This document shows, one piece after another, positions 56,732-64,000 of a stretch of 64,000 nt of DNA; positions within the stretch are counted from its first letter, which is position 1; every line of letters starts with the position of its first letter. The translations under genes were made by a program, and so were the position numbers. The DNA is from Bacillus sp. 2B10 (GTDB taxonomy: Bacteria > Pseudomonadota > Alphaproteobacteria > Sphingomonadales > Sphingomonadaceae): the NCBI GenBank assembly GCA_003946805.1, contig RPSH01000002.1, positions 62,001 to 126,000 of the forward strand, given 5' to 3'. The notes under the pieces were generated by a model. That model was not told the DNA's origin and did no database searches. It worked only from the letters and a program-made list of their open reading frames with translations.

Positions 56732-56857
56732 TCCTACACGTCCCGACCATGCCATGCCGTCCATCGCTCTTTCCCGCCGTCGATCCGCCGCCTTGGGCAC
56801 AAGCGCGGCACACGCTCCGCGCACAATGCGCACGAGTGTGACTTTCGTGACCTTTGG
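56732..56857. repeat. Three-copy intergenic element, family E copy 3
   Basis: TCCTACACG at 56732, CGCTCTTTC in the middle and GTGACTTTC with GTGACCTTT, then GG, at the right end. 126 nt. Unlike copies 1 and 2 it does not abut a gene end: it lies 118 nt past the radC start region on one side and about 110 nt before ydbH on the other. The remaining bases of the 356-nt gap (56614-56731 and 56858-56969) carry nothing recognised. Confidence 0.75.
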
Positions 56858-56969
56858 CCCGCCGAACCCTGATCCGCCGCAAACTTCCGTTGCGCTGCCG
56901 GAACCGTTTCGCGCGTCTGGCGCTTGACCCCGGCGGCCGGAGCCGCGACGAACGGGACGGAACAGCGGA

Positions 56970-59900
56970 GTGAAGGGTCTGGGCGGTGACGACGAGCAGG
57001 CGGTGGAGGCCGTGGCGTCGCCGCGTCGCCGTGGCCGCAAGCGACGGCGCTTTGCGCAGGTGCTGCTGGTCGTCTGCGGCATCGTGCTGCTGGTCGCCGC
57101 GCTGCTATGGACGCAGCGCCGGCCGATCGCCGACAACGTCGTCCGCCGCGAACTGGAAAAGCGCGGCGTCGCCGCGCGCTACCGGGTCGCGGAGATCGGG
57201 CTGGGGCGGCAGCGGCTGGTCGATGTCGTGCTCGGCGATCCGCGCACGCCCGATCTTGTCGCCGACTGGATCGAGGTCGATACCAGCGTCTCGCTGAACG
57301 GGGCGAGGGTCACCGGCGCCCGCGTCGGACAGGCGCGGCTGCGCGCGACGCTGCGCCCCGACGGCACCGTGTCGTTCGGGCAGATCGACCGCCTGTTGCC
57401 GCCGCCTTCGGGCAAGCCGTTCGCACTGCCCGACTTCACCGTGGCGGTGGAGGACGGTCGCATCCGCCTCGCCACCCCCTACGGGATGATCGGCGCGAAG
57501 CTGGCCGGGCAGGGCAATCTGGCGGACGGCTTCACCGGACAACTGGCGGCGGTGTCCGAACGGCTGGCGCTGAACGGCTGCGCGATCGACCGGCTGGCCG
57601 CCAACCTGTCGCTGCGCACCGCGACCGCCGGTCCGTCGCTTACCGGCCCGGTCCGTGCGCGGGCGGCGGCGTGCGGCGAGGTGCGGGTCGCGGCACCGGT
57701 GATCGATGCCGACGTCCGTCTCACCCCCGGCTTCGATCGCTGGCAGGGGAAGGCGCGGATCGATGCTGAACGGATCGCCGCGCCGCAGGCACAGGTCGCG
57801 GGGGTCGCCGGCACGATCGGGTTCGACGGCAGCGCCCGCGGGACGACCGGCACGCTCGACCTCGCCTCGCAGGCGTTCGTCCTGCCGCAACTGACCGGCG
57901 AAGGGCTGTCGATCGCCGGACGCTATGCCGTCGGCGGCGTGCCCGCGTTCGAAGGCCGCGTTGGCGCGCGCGGCAGCCGCCTCGACCCCGCCACCATCGC
58001 CCGGATCGCGCGGATCGGGGACGGCGCGGCCGGCACTCCCGTCGCGCCGCTCGCCGCCGCCGCGACCGCCGCGGCGGCCCGTGCCGCGCGGCGGTTCGAC
58101 GTGACCGCCGACATCGCCGCGCGCCCGCTGGCCGCGCGCATCGACCGGCTGGCCTTCGTCGCTGCCAGCGGCGCGCGCGCGACGCTGCGCGACGGTCCGG
58201 TCCGCTGGGTGTCGGGCAAGGGCGTGACGCTGAACGGCACGCTGGCGACGGGCGGCGGCGGGTTGCCGGCGGCCAGCGTGCGGCTGGCACAGGCGGCGCC
58301 CGGCGCGCCGGTCACCGGCACCGCGACGATACAGCCCTATGCGGCCGGGGACGCCCGCCTCGCGCTCGCCCCGGTCCGCTTCCGCACCGCCGCCGACGGC
58401 ACGACCGCGATCCAGACCCGCGCCGAACTGTCGGGACCGTTCAGCGGCGGGCGGGTCGACCGCCTCGCGCTGCCGATCGACGCGCGCTGGGACGGCGGCG
58501 GGCGGCTGCTGGTGAATACGGGTTGCGTGCCTGTCGCCTTCGACCGCCTGCGCGTGTCGGCGCTGACGCTCGATCCCGCGCGGCTGCGGCTGTGCGCGGT
58601 CGACGGGGCAATGGTCCGGCTGGCGAACGGGCGGATCGGCGGCGGGGTCGCGATCGGCGCGACGCGGTTGCAGGGGACGCTCGGCGGCACCCCGGTCACG
58701 CTTGCGGCGGCGAACGGCCGTTTCGCGCTGAACGATCTCGGCTTCACGCTCTGCGAGGTGAAGACCCGGCTCGGCAGTCCGGAGCGGGTCAGCGTCCTCG
58801 ACCTCGGCACGCTGACCGGTCGCATCGCGGGCAGCGCGGTCGCCGGCGCCTTTGCGCAGGGGCAGGGGCAGATCGGCAACGTGCCCCTGCTGATCCGCGA
58901 GGCGGCGGGCGACTGGCGGCTGGCCGGCGGGGTGCTGTCGCTCGACGGCGACGTCGGCGTGCGCGACGCCGATGCCGAACCCCGGTTCGAACCGCTGCGC
59001 AGCGACGATTTCAGGCTGACGCTCAGCGGCAACGACATCCGCGCCGGCGGTACGCTGCGGCATCCGGCAAAGGGCGTGAAGGTCAGCGACGTGACCATCG
59101 TCCACGACCTCGCCACTGGCCGCGGCAATGCGGTGCTGGCGGTGCCGGGCATCACCTTCGGCGACGGGCTTCAGCCCAACGAACTGACCCGCCTGACACT
59201 GGGCGTGGTGGCCGATGTGAAGGGCACCGTATCGGGTCGCGGCGACATCGCGTGGAGCCCCGACGGCGTCACCAGCACCGGCACCTTCCGCACTGCCGGC
59301 ACCGACCTCGCCGCCGCCTTCGGCCCGGTGAGCGGGCTGGCGGGCGAGATCCGCTTCACCGACCTGCTCGGCCTCGTCACCGCACCGGGACAGGTCGCGA
59401 CCATCGCCGAGGTCAATCCGGGCATCGCCGTTACCGACGGCGTCGTCCGCTATCGCCTGATCGAACGGATGCGGGTGCAGATCGACGGTGGCCGCTGGCC
59501 GCTGGGCGGGGGTGAGATGGTGCTGGAACCGACGATCCTCGACTTCGCGGAGGATCGCGAACGCCGCATGACCTTCCGCGTGACCGGCGTCGACGGCGGG
59601 CTGTTCCTGCAACAGTTCCAGTTCGACAACCTCAACGCCTCGGGCGTGTTCGACGGCGTGCTGCCGATGATCTTCGACGCCAATGGCGGCCGGATCGAAG
59701 GGGGCAAGCTGCAGTCGCGCGGCCCGGGCAACCTGTCCTATGTCGGCGAGGTGTCGAAGGAGGATGTCGGCTTCTGGGGCAATCTGGCGTTCCAGGCGCT
59801 CAAGTCGATGGACTATCGCCGCCTGTCGATCGAGATGGACGGCCCGCTGGCGGGCGAGATGCTGACCGCGATCCGCTTCGCCGGGGTCAGCCAGGGGAAG

Positions 59901-60140
59901 GGGACGTACAGCAACTTCCTGATCCGTCGCCTCGCGAAGCTGCCGCTGGTGTTCAACGTCCGGATCAGGGCGCCCTTCCGCCAGCTGATCGACTCGGTGC
60001 AGAATTACTACGATCCGAAGCGGCTGATCGAACGCAACCTGCCCGCGTTGCAGGCCGAACAGCGCCGCCGCGAACAGGGCTTGCCACCCGCACCGCTCGA
60101 CACCACCATTCAGCCCTCCGAAAGCGAGACCGTGCCATGA
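56970..60140 (+). CDS. ydbH: YdbH-family AsmA-like intermembrane phospholipid transport protein
   Basis: 1056 aa. A basic N-terminus (RRRGRKRRR) and one membrane helix (VLLVVCGIVLLVAALLW, about residues 32-48) precede a long beta-rich periplasmic region. The last 200 residues contain the YdbH/DUF3971-like block LQQFQFDNLNASGVFDGVLPM and GPGNLSYVGE. The identification is supported by the two following genes, which match ynbE and ydbL. YdbH bridges the periplasm and, with TamB and YhdP, carries phospholipids to the outer membrane. Start GTG at 56970. Its stop overlaps ynbE. Confidence 0.9.
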   Translation: MKGLGGDDEQAVEAVASPRRRGRKRRRFAQVLLVVCGIVLLVAALLWTQRRPIADNVVRRELEKRGVAARYRVAEIGLGRQRLVDVVLGDPRTPDLVADWIEVDTSVSLNGARVTGARVGQARLRATLRPDGTVSFGQIDRLLPPPSGKPFALPDFTVAVEDGRIRLATPYGMIGAKLAGQGNLADGFTGQLAAVSERLALNGCAIDRLAANLSLRTATAGPSLTGPVRARAAACGEVRVAAPVIDADVRLTPGFDRWQGKARIDAERIAAPQAQVAGVAGTIGFDGSARGTTGTLDLASQAFVLPQLTGEGLSIAGRYAVGGVPAFEGRVGARGSRLDPATIARIARIGDGAAGTPVAPLAAAATAAAARAARRFDVTADIAARPLAARIDRLAFVAASGARATLRDGPVRWVSGKGVTLNGTLATGGGGLPAASVRLAQAAPGAPVTGTATIQPYAAGDARLALAPVRFRTAADGTTAIQTRAELSGPFSGGRVDRLALPIDARWDGGGRLLVNTGCVPVAFDRLRVSALTLDPARLRLCAVDGAMVRLANGRIGGGVAIGATRLQGTLGGTPVTLAAANGRFALNDLGFTLCEVKTRLGSPERVSVLDLGTLTGRIAGSAVAGAFAQGQGQIGNVPLLIREAAGDWRLAGGVLSLDGDVGVRDADAEPRFEPLRSDDFRLTLSGNDIRAGGTLRHPAKGVKVSDVTIVHDLATGRGNAVLAVPGITFGDGLQPNELTRLTLGVVADVKGTVSGRGDIAWSPDGVTSTGTFRTAGTDLAAAFGPVSGLAGEIRFTDLLGLVTAPGQVATIAEVNPGIAVTDGVVRYRLIERMRVQIDGGRWPLGGGEMVLEPTILDFAEDRERRMTFRVTGVDGGLFLQQFQFDNLNASGVFDGVLPMIFDANGGRIEGGKLQSRGPGNLSYVGEVSKEDVGFWGNLAFQALKSMDYRRLSIEMDGPLAGEMLTAIRFAGVSQGKGTYSNFLIRRLAKLPLVFNVRIRAPFRQLIDSVQNYYDPKRLIERNLPALQAEQRRREQGLPPAPLDTTIQPSESETVP

Positions 60141-60331
60141 CCGACACCGTGACGATGTTCAGAGCCTTTATGATCGGCGGCACCGCATGTCTCGCGGCCG
60201 GGTGCGTCAACGTGGCGGCGCCCGACAAGCCGATCGTCATCAATCTGAACATCAACATCACGCAGGAAGTGGTGTATCGTCTCGACGGCGAGGCGAAGAC
60301 CCTCATCCAGGACAATCCAGGGATATTCTGA
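60137..60331 (+). CDS. ynbE: YnbE-family outer-membrane lipoprotein
   Basis: 64 aa. The lipobox is LAAGC (Cys23) after a short signal. The mature part is VNVAAPDKPIVINLNINITQ, the conserved YnbE core, then VVYRLDGEAKTLIQDNPGIF. YnbE is the outer-membrane partner of YdbH, forming a lipid bridge. ATG overlaps the ydbH stop (ATGA). ydbL begins 3 nt downstream. Confidence 0.9.
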   Translation: MTDTVTMFRAFMIGGTACLAAGCVNVAAPDKPIVINLNINITQEVVYRLDGEAKTLIQDNPGIF

Positions 60332-60333
60332 CC

Positions 60334-60717
60334 ATGCATGCTTTCGTCAAATACGGCCTTGCCGTTGCCGCCTTCGTCGCGGTGGCCGGGATTGCCGGCA
60401 CCGCATGGGCGCAGCGCGATCCCGCCTATCAGGCGGCGCGCGCCGCGGGGCAGATCGGCGAGCAGCCCGACGGCTATCTCGGCGTCGTCGGCAGTGGCAG
60501 CGCCGATTTGCGCGCGATGGTCGCCGACCTGAACATCAAGCGCAAGGCCGCCTATACCCGCGGCGCACAGGCCGGCGCGACCGTCGAACAGTTTGCGTTC
60601 GTGAGCGGCTGCAACCTGATCGCGCAGACCAGGCCGGGGGAGAAGTACAAGACGCCGGGCGGCAGCTGGGAAACCCGCGGTGGCGGTGCGCCGGAACGTG
60701 ATCCGCGCTGCGTGTGA
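60334..60717 (+). CDS. ydbL: YdbL-family periplasmic protein (DUF1318)
   Basis: 127 aa. The signal peptide ends at GTAWAQ (about residue 26). The DUF1318 part has AARAAGQIGEQPDGYLGVVG and DLNIKRKAAYTRGAQAGATVEQFAFVSGCNLI; the C-terminus PGEKYKTPGGSWETR is conserved. YdbL modulates the YdbH-YnbE bridge. It is the third gene of the operon, which then ends at the hairpin at 60787. Confidence 0.9.
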   Translation: MHAFVKYGLAVAAFVAVAGIAGTAWAQRDPAYQAARAAGQIGEQPDGYLGVVGSGSADLRAMVADLNIKRKAAYTRGAQAGATVEQFAFVSGCNLIAQTRPGEKYKTPGGSWETRGGGAPERDPRCV

Positions 60718-60786
60718 GGGATTGAAAAAAGGCGCATCATGCGCTATCTCGATAATGCGGTATCTGATTTCAGGGATACATCTCCA

Positions 60787-60820
60787 GGCCCCGGTCGTGC
60801 CAGCGACCGGGGCCTTCTAC
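60787..60820. terminator. Terminator after ydbL
   Basis: GGCCCCGGTCG, loop TGCCAG and CGACCGGGGCC form a perfect 11-bp stem, followed by TTCTACTTT on the plus strand. It lies 70 nt after the ydbL stop. The stem is equally good on the minus strand and may also end the small leftward ORF at 60859. Confidence 0.85.
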
Positions 60821-60858
60821 TTTACGGGGCCGGCTGCCAGGCCGACCCCGTCCCGCCG

Positions 60859-60960
60859 CTACTTCGAGCGGGCGACCTCGATGATTTTCAGCACCAAGGT
60901 CGCGAAAGCCACCATCAGCATAGTTACGCCGATGATGACGGTTGCGGTATCGTTATCCAG
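60859..60960 (-). CDS. Candidate tiny hydrophobic protein, 33 aa
   Basis: The frame ends in TAG at 60859 and reads LDNDTATVIIGVTMLMVAFA then TLVLKIIEVARSK: one membrane helix with a short acidic N-terminus and a basic C-terminus, in the style of holin-like or type I toxin peptides. Upstream, GGAGG is 8 nt from the in-frame CTG at 60960; GTG at 60969 overlaps the GGAGG itself, and ATT at 60966 is also in frame. No ATG is available. The frame stays open to 61041 without a good start. A 13-bp hairpin lies upstream on the same strand and a terminator downstream. Confidence 0.5.
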   Translation of the reverse strand: MDNDTATVIIGVTMLMVAFATLVLKIIEVARSK

Positions 60961-61036
60961 TTCAATCACCTCCTTCGCGGCCGATGTGTCGACCGCGGGA
61001 CCGATGTCGCGCGAATCCCGGTCGGTGAAAGTCGGC

Positions 61037-61067
61037 GGCAATGGTAGAGTTCGTCTCTACCATTGCC
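61037..61067. other. Perfect 13-bp hairpin upstream of the tiny ORF
   Basis: GGCAATGGTAGAG (61037-61049) and CTCTACCATTGCC (61055-61067) pair perfectly around TTCGT. It lies about 75 nt upstream of the candidate ORF's ribosome site on the minus strand, and about 50 nt before the atpI promoter region on the plus strand. Moderately A/T-rich for this genome. It could be a leader structure, a small-RNA part or the end of an upstream transcript. Confidence 0.6.
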
Positions 61068-61087
61068 ACGCCCTTCGTTCATCCTCC

Positions 61088-61144
61088 GGAAAGCTTTCCG
61101 CGCGAACGCTGCGGTTGACTCGAAACCGTCACCTTCCTAAAGCG
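61088..61144 (+). promoter_or_regulatory. Candidate promoter of the atp operon with an adjacent 14-bp palindrome
   Basis: TTGACT (61116-61121) and TAAAGC (61139-61144) are 17 nt apart, about 67 nt before atpI. Just upstream lies the perfect palindrome CGGAAAGCTTTCCG (61088-61101), a possible regulator site. -35 is good, -10 moderate. Confidence 0.45.
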
Positions 61145-61210
61145 CGCCTGCCTTGGCGGGCTCGCCATCCGGCGCATATCCGGCCCGACCGATAGGTCGT
61201 GGAGGGGATG

Positions 61211-61531
61211 ATGGCGGAGAACGAGCCCGGACTAGACCCCTTGCCCGAAGATGCCCGGATCACCTCGCTCGATGAGCGATTGCGACGGGCGAAGACGGAC
61301 GAGGCGATCCGGACCGGCCAGGCGCGCGACGAAGCGGGGGAGAAAAACTACCGCCTCGGCAATCGCGTGCTGGCTGAACTGATCGGCGGGATGGTCGGGG
61401 GGGCGGTGATCGGGGGAACCCTCGACTATCTGCTCGGCACCTCGCCATGGCTCCTGCTCGTGCTGCTGTTCCTCGGGATCGTCAGTGCGTTCAGGAATAT
61501 CATCAGGATTTCGAACCGGCGTCCGGACTGA
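61211..61531 (+). CDS. atpI: AtpI/AtpZ-type F0F1 assembly protein
   Basis: 106 aa. The first 50 residues are polar (LDERLRRAKTDEAIRTGQ). Two helices follow: VLAELIGGMVGGAVIGGTLDYLLG and PWLLLVLLFLGIVSAFRNI, as in AtpI/AtpZ. It aids assembly of the c-ring and Mg2+ supply. First gene of the F0 operon. Two ATGs (61208, 61211); the second has GGAGG at better spacing. Confidence 0.88.
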   Translation: MAENEPGLDPLPEDARITSLDERLRRAKTDEAIRTGQARDEAGEKNYRLGNRVLAELIGGMVGGAVIGGTLDYLLGTSPWLLLVLLFLGIVSAFRNIIRISNRRPD

Positions 61532-61570
61532 TCAGTCCTCGGGCGCCTTGGCATATCGGGGCGAAGCGAC

Positions 61571-62356
61571 GTGGCGCAGGCAGGCAAGATCGATCCGATG
61601 CACCAGTTCGAGGTGCAGACGATCTTCAACATTCCCCTGGGCGATCACGTCCTGCCGTTCACCAATTCGGCGCTGTGGATGATCGTCGCGGCGGCCGCGC
61701 TGTTCGTGTTCATGATCGGCGGCATGAAGCAGCAGCAGGTGCCCGGTCGCTGGCAGATGGCGGTCGAGGGCTTTACCGGCTTCATCGACAAGCTGCTCGC
61801 CGCGAACATCGGGCATGAAGGGCGCAAGTACCTGCCCTATGTCTTCTCGCTGTTCATGTTCATCCTGTTCGCCAACGTCGTCGGCCTGCTGCCCTTCGGC
61901 CTGGTCGGGCTGCACCCGTTCACCGTCACCAGCCACTTCACGGTGACCGGCGTCCTCGCCATCGCCAGCTTCTCGATCGTGCTGGTCGTCGGCCTGTTCA
62001 AGCACGGCCTGCGGTTCTTCAGCCTGTTCGCGCCGAAGGGCACGCCGATCCCGGTGCTGCTGCTGGTCGCACCGATCGAGTTCGTGTCGTTCATGGTCCG
62101 CCCGTTCAGTCTCGCGCTGCGACTGTTCGTGGCGATGACCGCGGGCCACATCCTGTTGAAGGTGCTGGCGGGCTTCATCATCAATTCGACCGCGACCGGT
62201 GCCGGCATCGGCGTGCTGGTCAGCGTGCCCAGCTTCGCGCTGATGGTCGGCGTGTCGGCCCTCGAAATGCTGGTCGCCGGCGTGCAGGCATATGTCTTCG
62301 CGCTGCTGACCTCGCTCTACATCAACGATGCCGTGCACCTGCACGACCATCACTGA
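61571..62356 (+). CDS. atpB: ATP synthase F0 subunit a
   Basis: 261 aa, about six helices. The proton-path arginine lies in VRPFSLALRLFVAMTAGH, the hallmark of subunit a. The C-terminal helix has LTSLYINDAVH. It forms the half-channels next to the c-ring. Start GTG at 61571. Confidence 0.97.
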   Translation: MAQAGKIDPMHQFEVQTIFNIPLGDHVLPFTNSALWMIVAAAALFVFMIGGMKQQQVPGRWQMAVEGFTGFIDKLLAANIGHEGRKYLPYVFSLFMFILFANVVGLLPFGLVGLHPFTVTSHFTVTGVLAIASFSIVLVVGLFKHGLRFFSLFAPKGTPIPVLLLVAPIEFVSFMVRPFSLALRLFVAMTAGHILLKVLAGFIINSTATGAGIGVLVSVPSFALMVGVSALEMLVAGVQAYVFALLTSLYINDAVHLHDHH

Positions 62357-62396
62357 TCCCAACCAACATACAGATTTTTCCAAGGGAGTTTTCGAC

Positions 62397-62624
62397 ATGG
62401 AAGCAGACGCCATCAAGTTCCTCGGCGCCGGTCTCGCAGCCATCGGTGCCGGCCTCGCCGCACTCGGCGTGGGCAACGTCTTCGCCGCTTTCCTGCAGGG
62501 CGCGCTGCGCAACCCGTCGGCCGCTGCCGGCCAGCAGGGCAACATGTTCATCGGCTTCGCCGCCGCCGAACTTCTCGGCCTGCTGGCGTTCGTCGTCGCC
62601 GTGCTGCTGATCTTCGTCGCGTAA
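62397..62624 (+). CDS. atpE: ATP synthase F0 subunit c
   Basis: 75 aa, two helices joined by the polar loop RNPSAAAGQQGN. The proton-binding Glu58 lies in FAAAELLGLLAFV. Glycine-rich first helix GAGLAAIGAGLAALGVG. AAGGGAG precedes the ATG. It is followed by tandem hairpins. Confidence 0.98.
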   Translation: MEADAIKFLGAGLAAIGAGLAALGVGNVFAAFLQGALRNPSAAAGQQGNMFIGFAAAELLGLLAFVVAVLLIFVA

Positions 62625-62635
62625 CAGCGTGACGC

Positions 62636-62683
62636 CCGGCGCGGGGTTTGCCCGCGCCGGATCTCCGGCCCCTTGCGGGCCGG
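62636..62683 (+). other. Tandem hairpins between atpE and the b' gene
   Basis: CCGGCGCGGG/CCCGCGCCGG with loop GTTTG (62636-62660, 10 bp) and CCGGCCC/GGGCCGG with loop CTTGC (62665-62683, 7 bp), then TTTC. Both perfect. They begin 12 nt past the atpE stop. They probably stabilise or attenuate the mRNA after the highly expressed c subunit. Confidence 0.65.
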
Positions 62684-62733
62684 TTTCGGCCGGGCGATGG
62701 CGCCCGGTCGACCAGACCAATACGGGACGTTTC

Positions 62734-63225
62734 ATGCCGCAAATCGAGCAGCTCGCCGCGACCTGGGGGTCGCAGGTCTTCTGGCTGGTGCTGACCTTCG
62801 GCATCGTGTTCCTCGTCGTGGGCCTCGGCATGGTGCCCAGGGTGCAGGGCACGGTCGACAAGCGCGACCAGGGCATCGCCGCCGACCTCGCCGCCGCCGA
62901 TCGCGCGCGCGCAGAGGCCGACGCGACCGAAGCGGCATGGCGCACCCGCGAAAACGCCAGCCGCGAAGCCGCGCAGAAGCTGCTTGCCGAAGCCCGTGCC
63001 AAGGGTGCGGCGGCGACCGCCGAACGGCTGGCCGCCGCCAATGCCGAGGTGCAGGCGCGCGTCGCGCAAGCCGGAGCCGACATCGCCGAGCAGCGCAGCG
63101 CCGCGCTCGGTCAGATCGAACAGGTCGCCGCCGAAGCCGCGCAGGCGATCGTCGCCCGCGTGTCGGGCGTGCAGGTCAGCGAACAGGACGCGCAGGGCGC
63201 GGTGAAGGCGGTGCTCCATGGCTAA
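62734..63225 (+). CDS. atpF2: ATP synthase F0 subunit b'
   Basis: 163 aa. N-terminal helix FWLVLTFGIVFLVVGLGMVP, then a long charged coiled coil (KRDQGIAADLAAADRARAEA and similar). This is the b' half of the heterodimeric stator typical of alphaproteobacteria and phototrophs. ATG at 62734. It overlaps the b gene by 8 nt. Confidence 0.93.
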   Translation: MPQIEQLAATWGSQVFWLVLTFGIVFLVVGLGMVPRVQGTVDKRDQGIAADLAAADRARAEADATEAAWRTRENASREAAQKLLAEARAKGAAATAERLAAANAEVQARVAQAGADIAEQRSAALGQIEQVAAEAAQAIVARVSGVQVSEQDAQGAVKAVLHG

Positions 63226-63850
63226 TCCCAACGTCGCCCAGCATGGTAGCCCCACGTTGAACGAAGCGATTCACGAAGAGGGCCTGCCCCGCACCGGTGG
63301 CGATGCCGTCGGCAGCGAGCATGGCAGCGTGACCGGCGCCAACCATCCCGATCCGACCGCGCTGGGCCTCGACGGCACCGCATGGGTCAGCGCGGCGATG
63401 CTGATCTTCCTGATCGTGCTGGTCGTGAAGGGCGTTCCCGCCGTGATCGGTCGCCTGCTCGACGGACAGATCGCCGCGATCCGTACCCGCCTCGACGAAG
63501 CGCGCACGCTGCGTGCCGAGGCCGAGGCGCTGCGCGACGAATATACCGCAAAGATCGCCGGGATCGAGGCGCAGGCCGCCGAGATGGTCGCCCATGCCGA
63601 AGCCGAGGCGCAGGGCCTGCTGGCCAAGGCCGAGGCCGACGCCGCCGACCTGACCCAGCGCCGCGCGAAGATGGCGACCGACAAGATCGCCGCCGCCGAA
63701 CGCGCCGCTATCGCCGAGGTCCGCGCGACCGCCGCCGATGCCGCCGCCAAGGCCGCCGGCGCGCTGATCTCCACGCACCTGACCGGCGATGCCGATCGCG
63801 CGCTGGTCGACCGCACCATCGCCGGGCTGGGTGGCAACCGGCTGAACTGA
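63218..63850 (+). CDS. atpF: ATP synthase F0 subunit b
   Basis: 210 aa. A 55-residue polar N-terminal extension precedes the membrane helix (WVSAAMLIFLIVLVVKGVPAVIG), followed by the stator coiled coil. The extension is longer than in E. coli b but common in sphingomonads. It pairs with b'. Its stop overlaps the last gene (TGATG). Confidence 0.94.
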   Translation: MANPNVAQHGSPTLNEAIHEEGLPRTGGDAVGSEHGSVTGANHPDPTALGLDGTAWVSAAMLIFLIVLVVKGVPAVIGRLLDGQIAAIRTRLDEARTLRAEAEALRDEYTAKIAGIEAQAAEMVAHAEAEAQGLLAKAEADAADLTQRRAKMATDKIAAAERAAIAEVRATAADAAAKAAGALISTHLTGDADRALVDRTIAGLGGNRLN

Positions 63851-64000
63851 TGGCGTCGCACCGGACCCCGCGGTTTCAGCTGACGCGGCTGACCCAATGG
63901 TCCGGTCGCGAACCGCGGCGGCTGTTCTGGCCGTGGGTTGCCTGTGTCATGGTCTTGAACATGATCGCGGGGATGGCTGCGGGCGTGCCGATGGTCTTCG
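63850..64000 (+). CDS. Unknown membrane protein downstream of atpF, N-terminal part
   Basis: Only the first 50 codons are inside the window. A basic start (SHRTPRFQLTRLTQWSGREP) is followed by FWPWVACVMVLNMIAGMAAG, the beginning of a membrane helix. The ATG overlaps the atpF stop, so it is coupled to the F0 operon. Not recognised; it may be unrelated to ATP synthase. Confidence 0.6.
   Translation, partial: MASHRTPRFQLTRLTQWSGREPRRLFWPWVACVMVLNMIAGMAAGVPMVF

Noticed and set aside
57105-59612. 835-aa antisense ORF inside ydbH
   Set aside because: Asp/Arg/Gly-rich shadow with no domain; the opposite strand has the AsmA-like protein in an operon.

Overview
The window is GC-rich DNA with about 90% coding density, gene overlaps of the ATGA/GTGA/TTGA type and alphaproteobacterial protein families throughout. 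A split F0 operon (atpI-atpB-atpE-b'-b), a MucR regulator with a C-x2-D zinc-finger variant, a sigma54-type glnB-glnA unit, an Rrf2-suf operon and several palindromic intergenic repeat families all point to a sphingomonad (Sphingomonas or a close relative). This placement rests on recognising families, not on a database search. No prophage, insertion sequence, CRISPR array, rRNA or complete tRNA gene was seen; the window looks like core chromosome.

Layout. 1-4.5 kb: the end of tamA and all of tamB (outer-membrane assembly and lipid transport). 4.8-8.2 kb: a Tat-type metallophosphoesterase, then glnA and glnB read leftward from a near-consensus sigma54 promoter. 8.3-9.2 kb: two small membrane proteins of unknown role. 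9.3-13.1 kb: map, a CinA-like protein, a sugar 1-dehydrogenase, plsC and fur. 13.4-16.6 kb: mucR, then the leftward cluster nfuA, nitroreductase, tsaB, rimI. 16.7-21.8 kb: a Crp/Fnr regulator, a two-domain M16 protease and an MFS exporter. 22-26.5 kb: a small phosphatase overlapping an acyl-CoA synthetase, then a lipoprotein gamma-glutamyltransferase. 26.6-28.3 kb: HPP protein and pyrD. 28.7-36.8 kb: Rrf2 regulator, sufB, a small exported protein, sufC, sufD, sufS, sufT, sufA and a TonB-dependent receptor, nearly all overlapping or a few bases apart. 37-39.4 kb: small stress or envelope proteins, cspA and a nucleotidyltransferase-like pair. 39.4-43.5 kb: uvrA and two overlapping upstream genes. 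43.6-47.4 kb: TonB-like, metallopeptidase-like, outer-membrane, LuxR-type and copper-chaperone genes. 47.5-52.9 kb: dnaK, dnaJ, a GNAT enzyme and a DUF389 membrane protein. 53-56.6 kb: purB, an EF-hand protein, an acetyltransferase and radC. 57-60.7 kb: the ydbH-ynbE-ydbL lipid-transport operon. 61.2-64 kb: the F0 ATP synthase operon, running off the end.

How the parts connect. Two AsmA-like bridge systems (tamAB and ydbH-ynbE-ydbL) serve outer-membrane biogenesis. The suf operon together with nfuA makes and delivers Fe-S clusters, with Fur and an Rrf2 sensor nearby and a TonB receptor joined to the suf transcript end. GlnB and GlnA form the nitrogen-status module.

Between genes there are at least six families of short repeats. 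Two have clear terminal inverted repeats like non-autonomous transposons (one copy nested inside another), and one three-copy element ends in a tandem 9-nt motif. The most unusual candidates are that three-copy element, a tiny hydrophobic ORF with a perfect Shine-Dalgarno site between ydbL and atpI, and an overlapping nucleotidyltransferase/small-protein pair.
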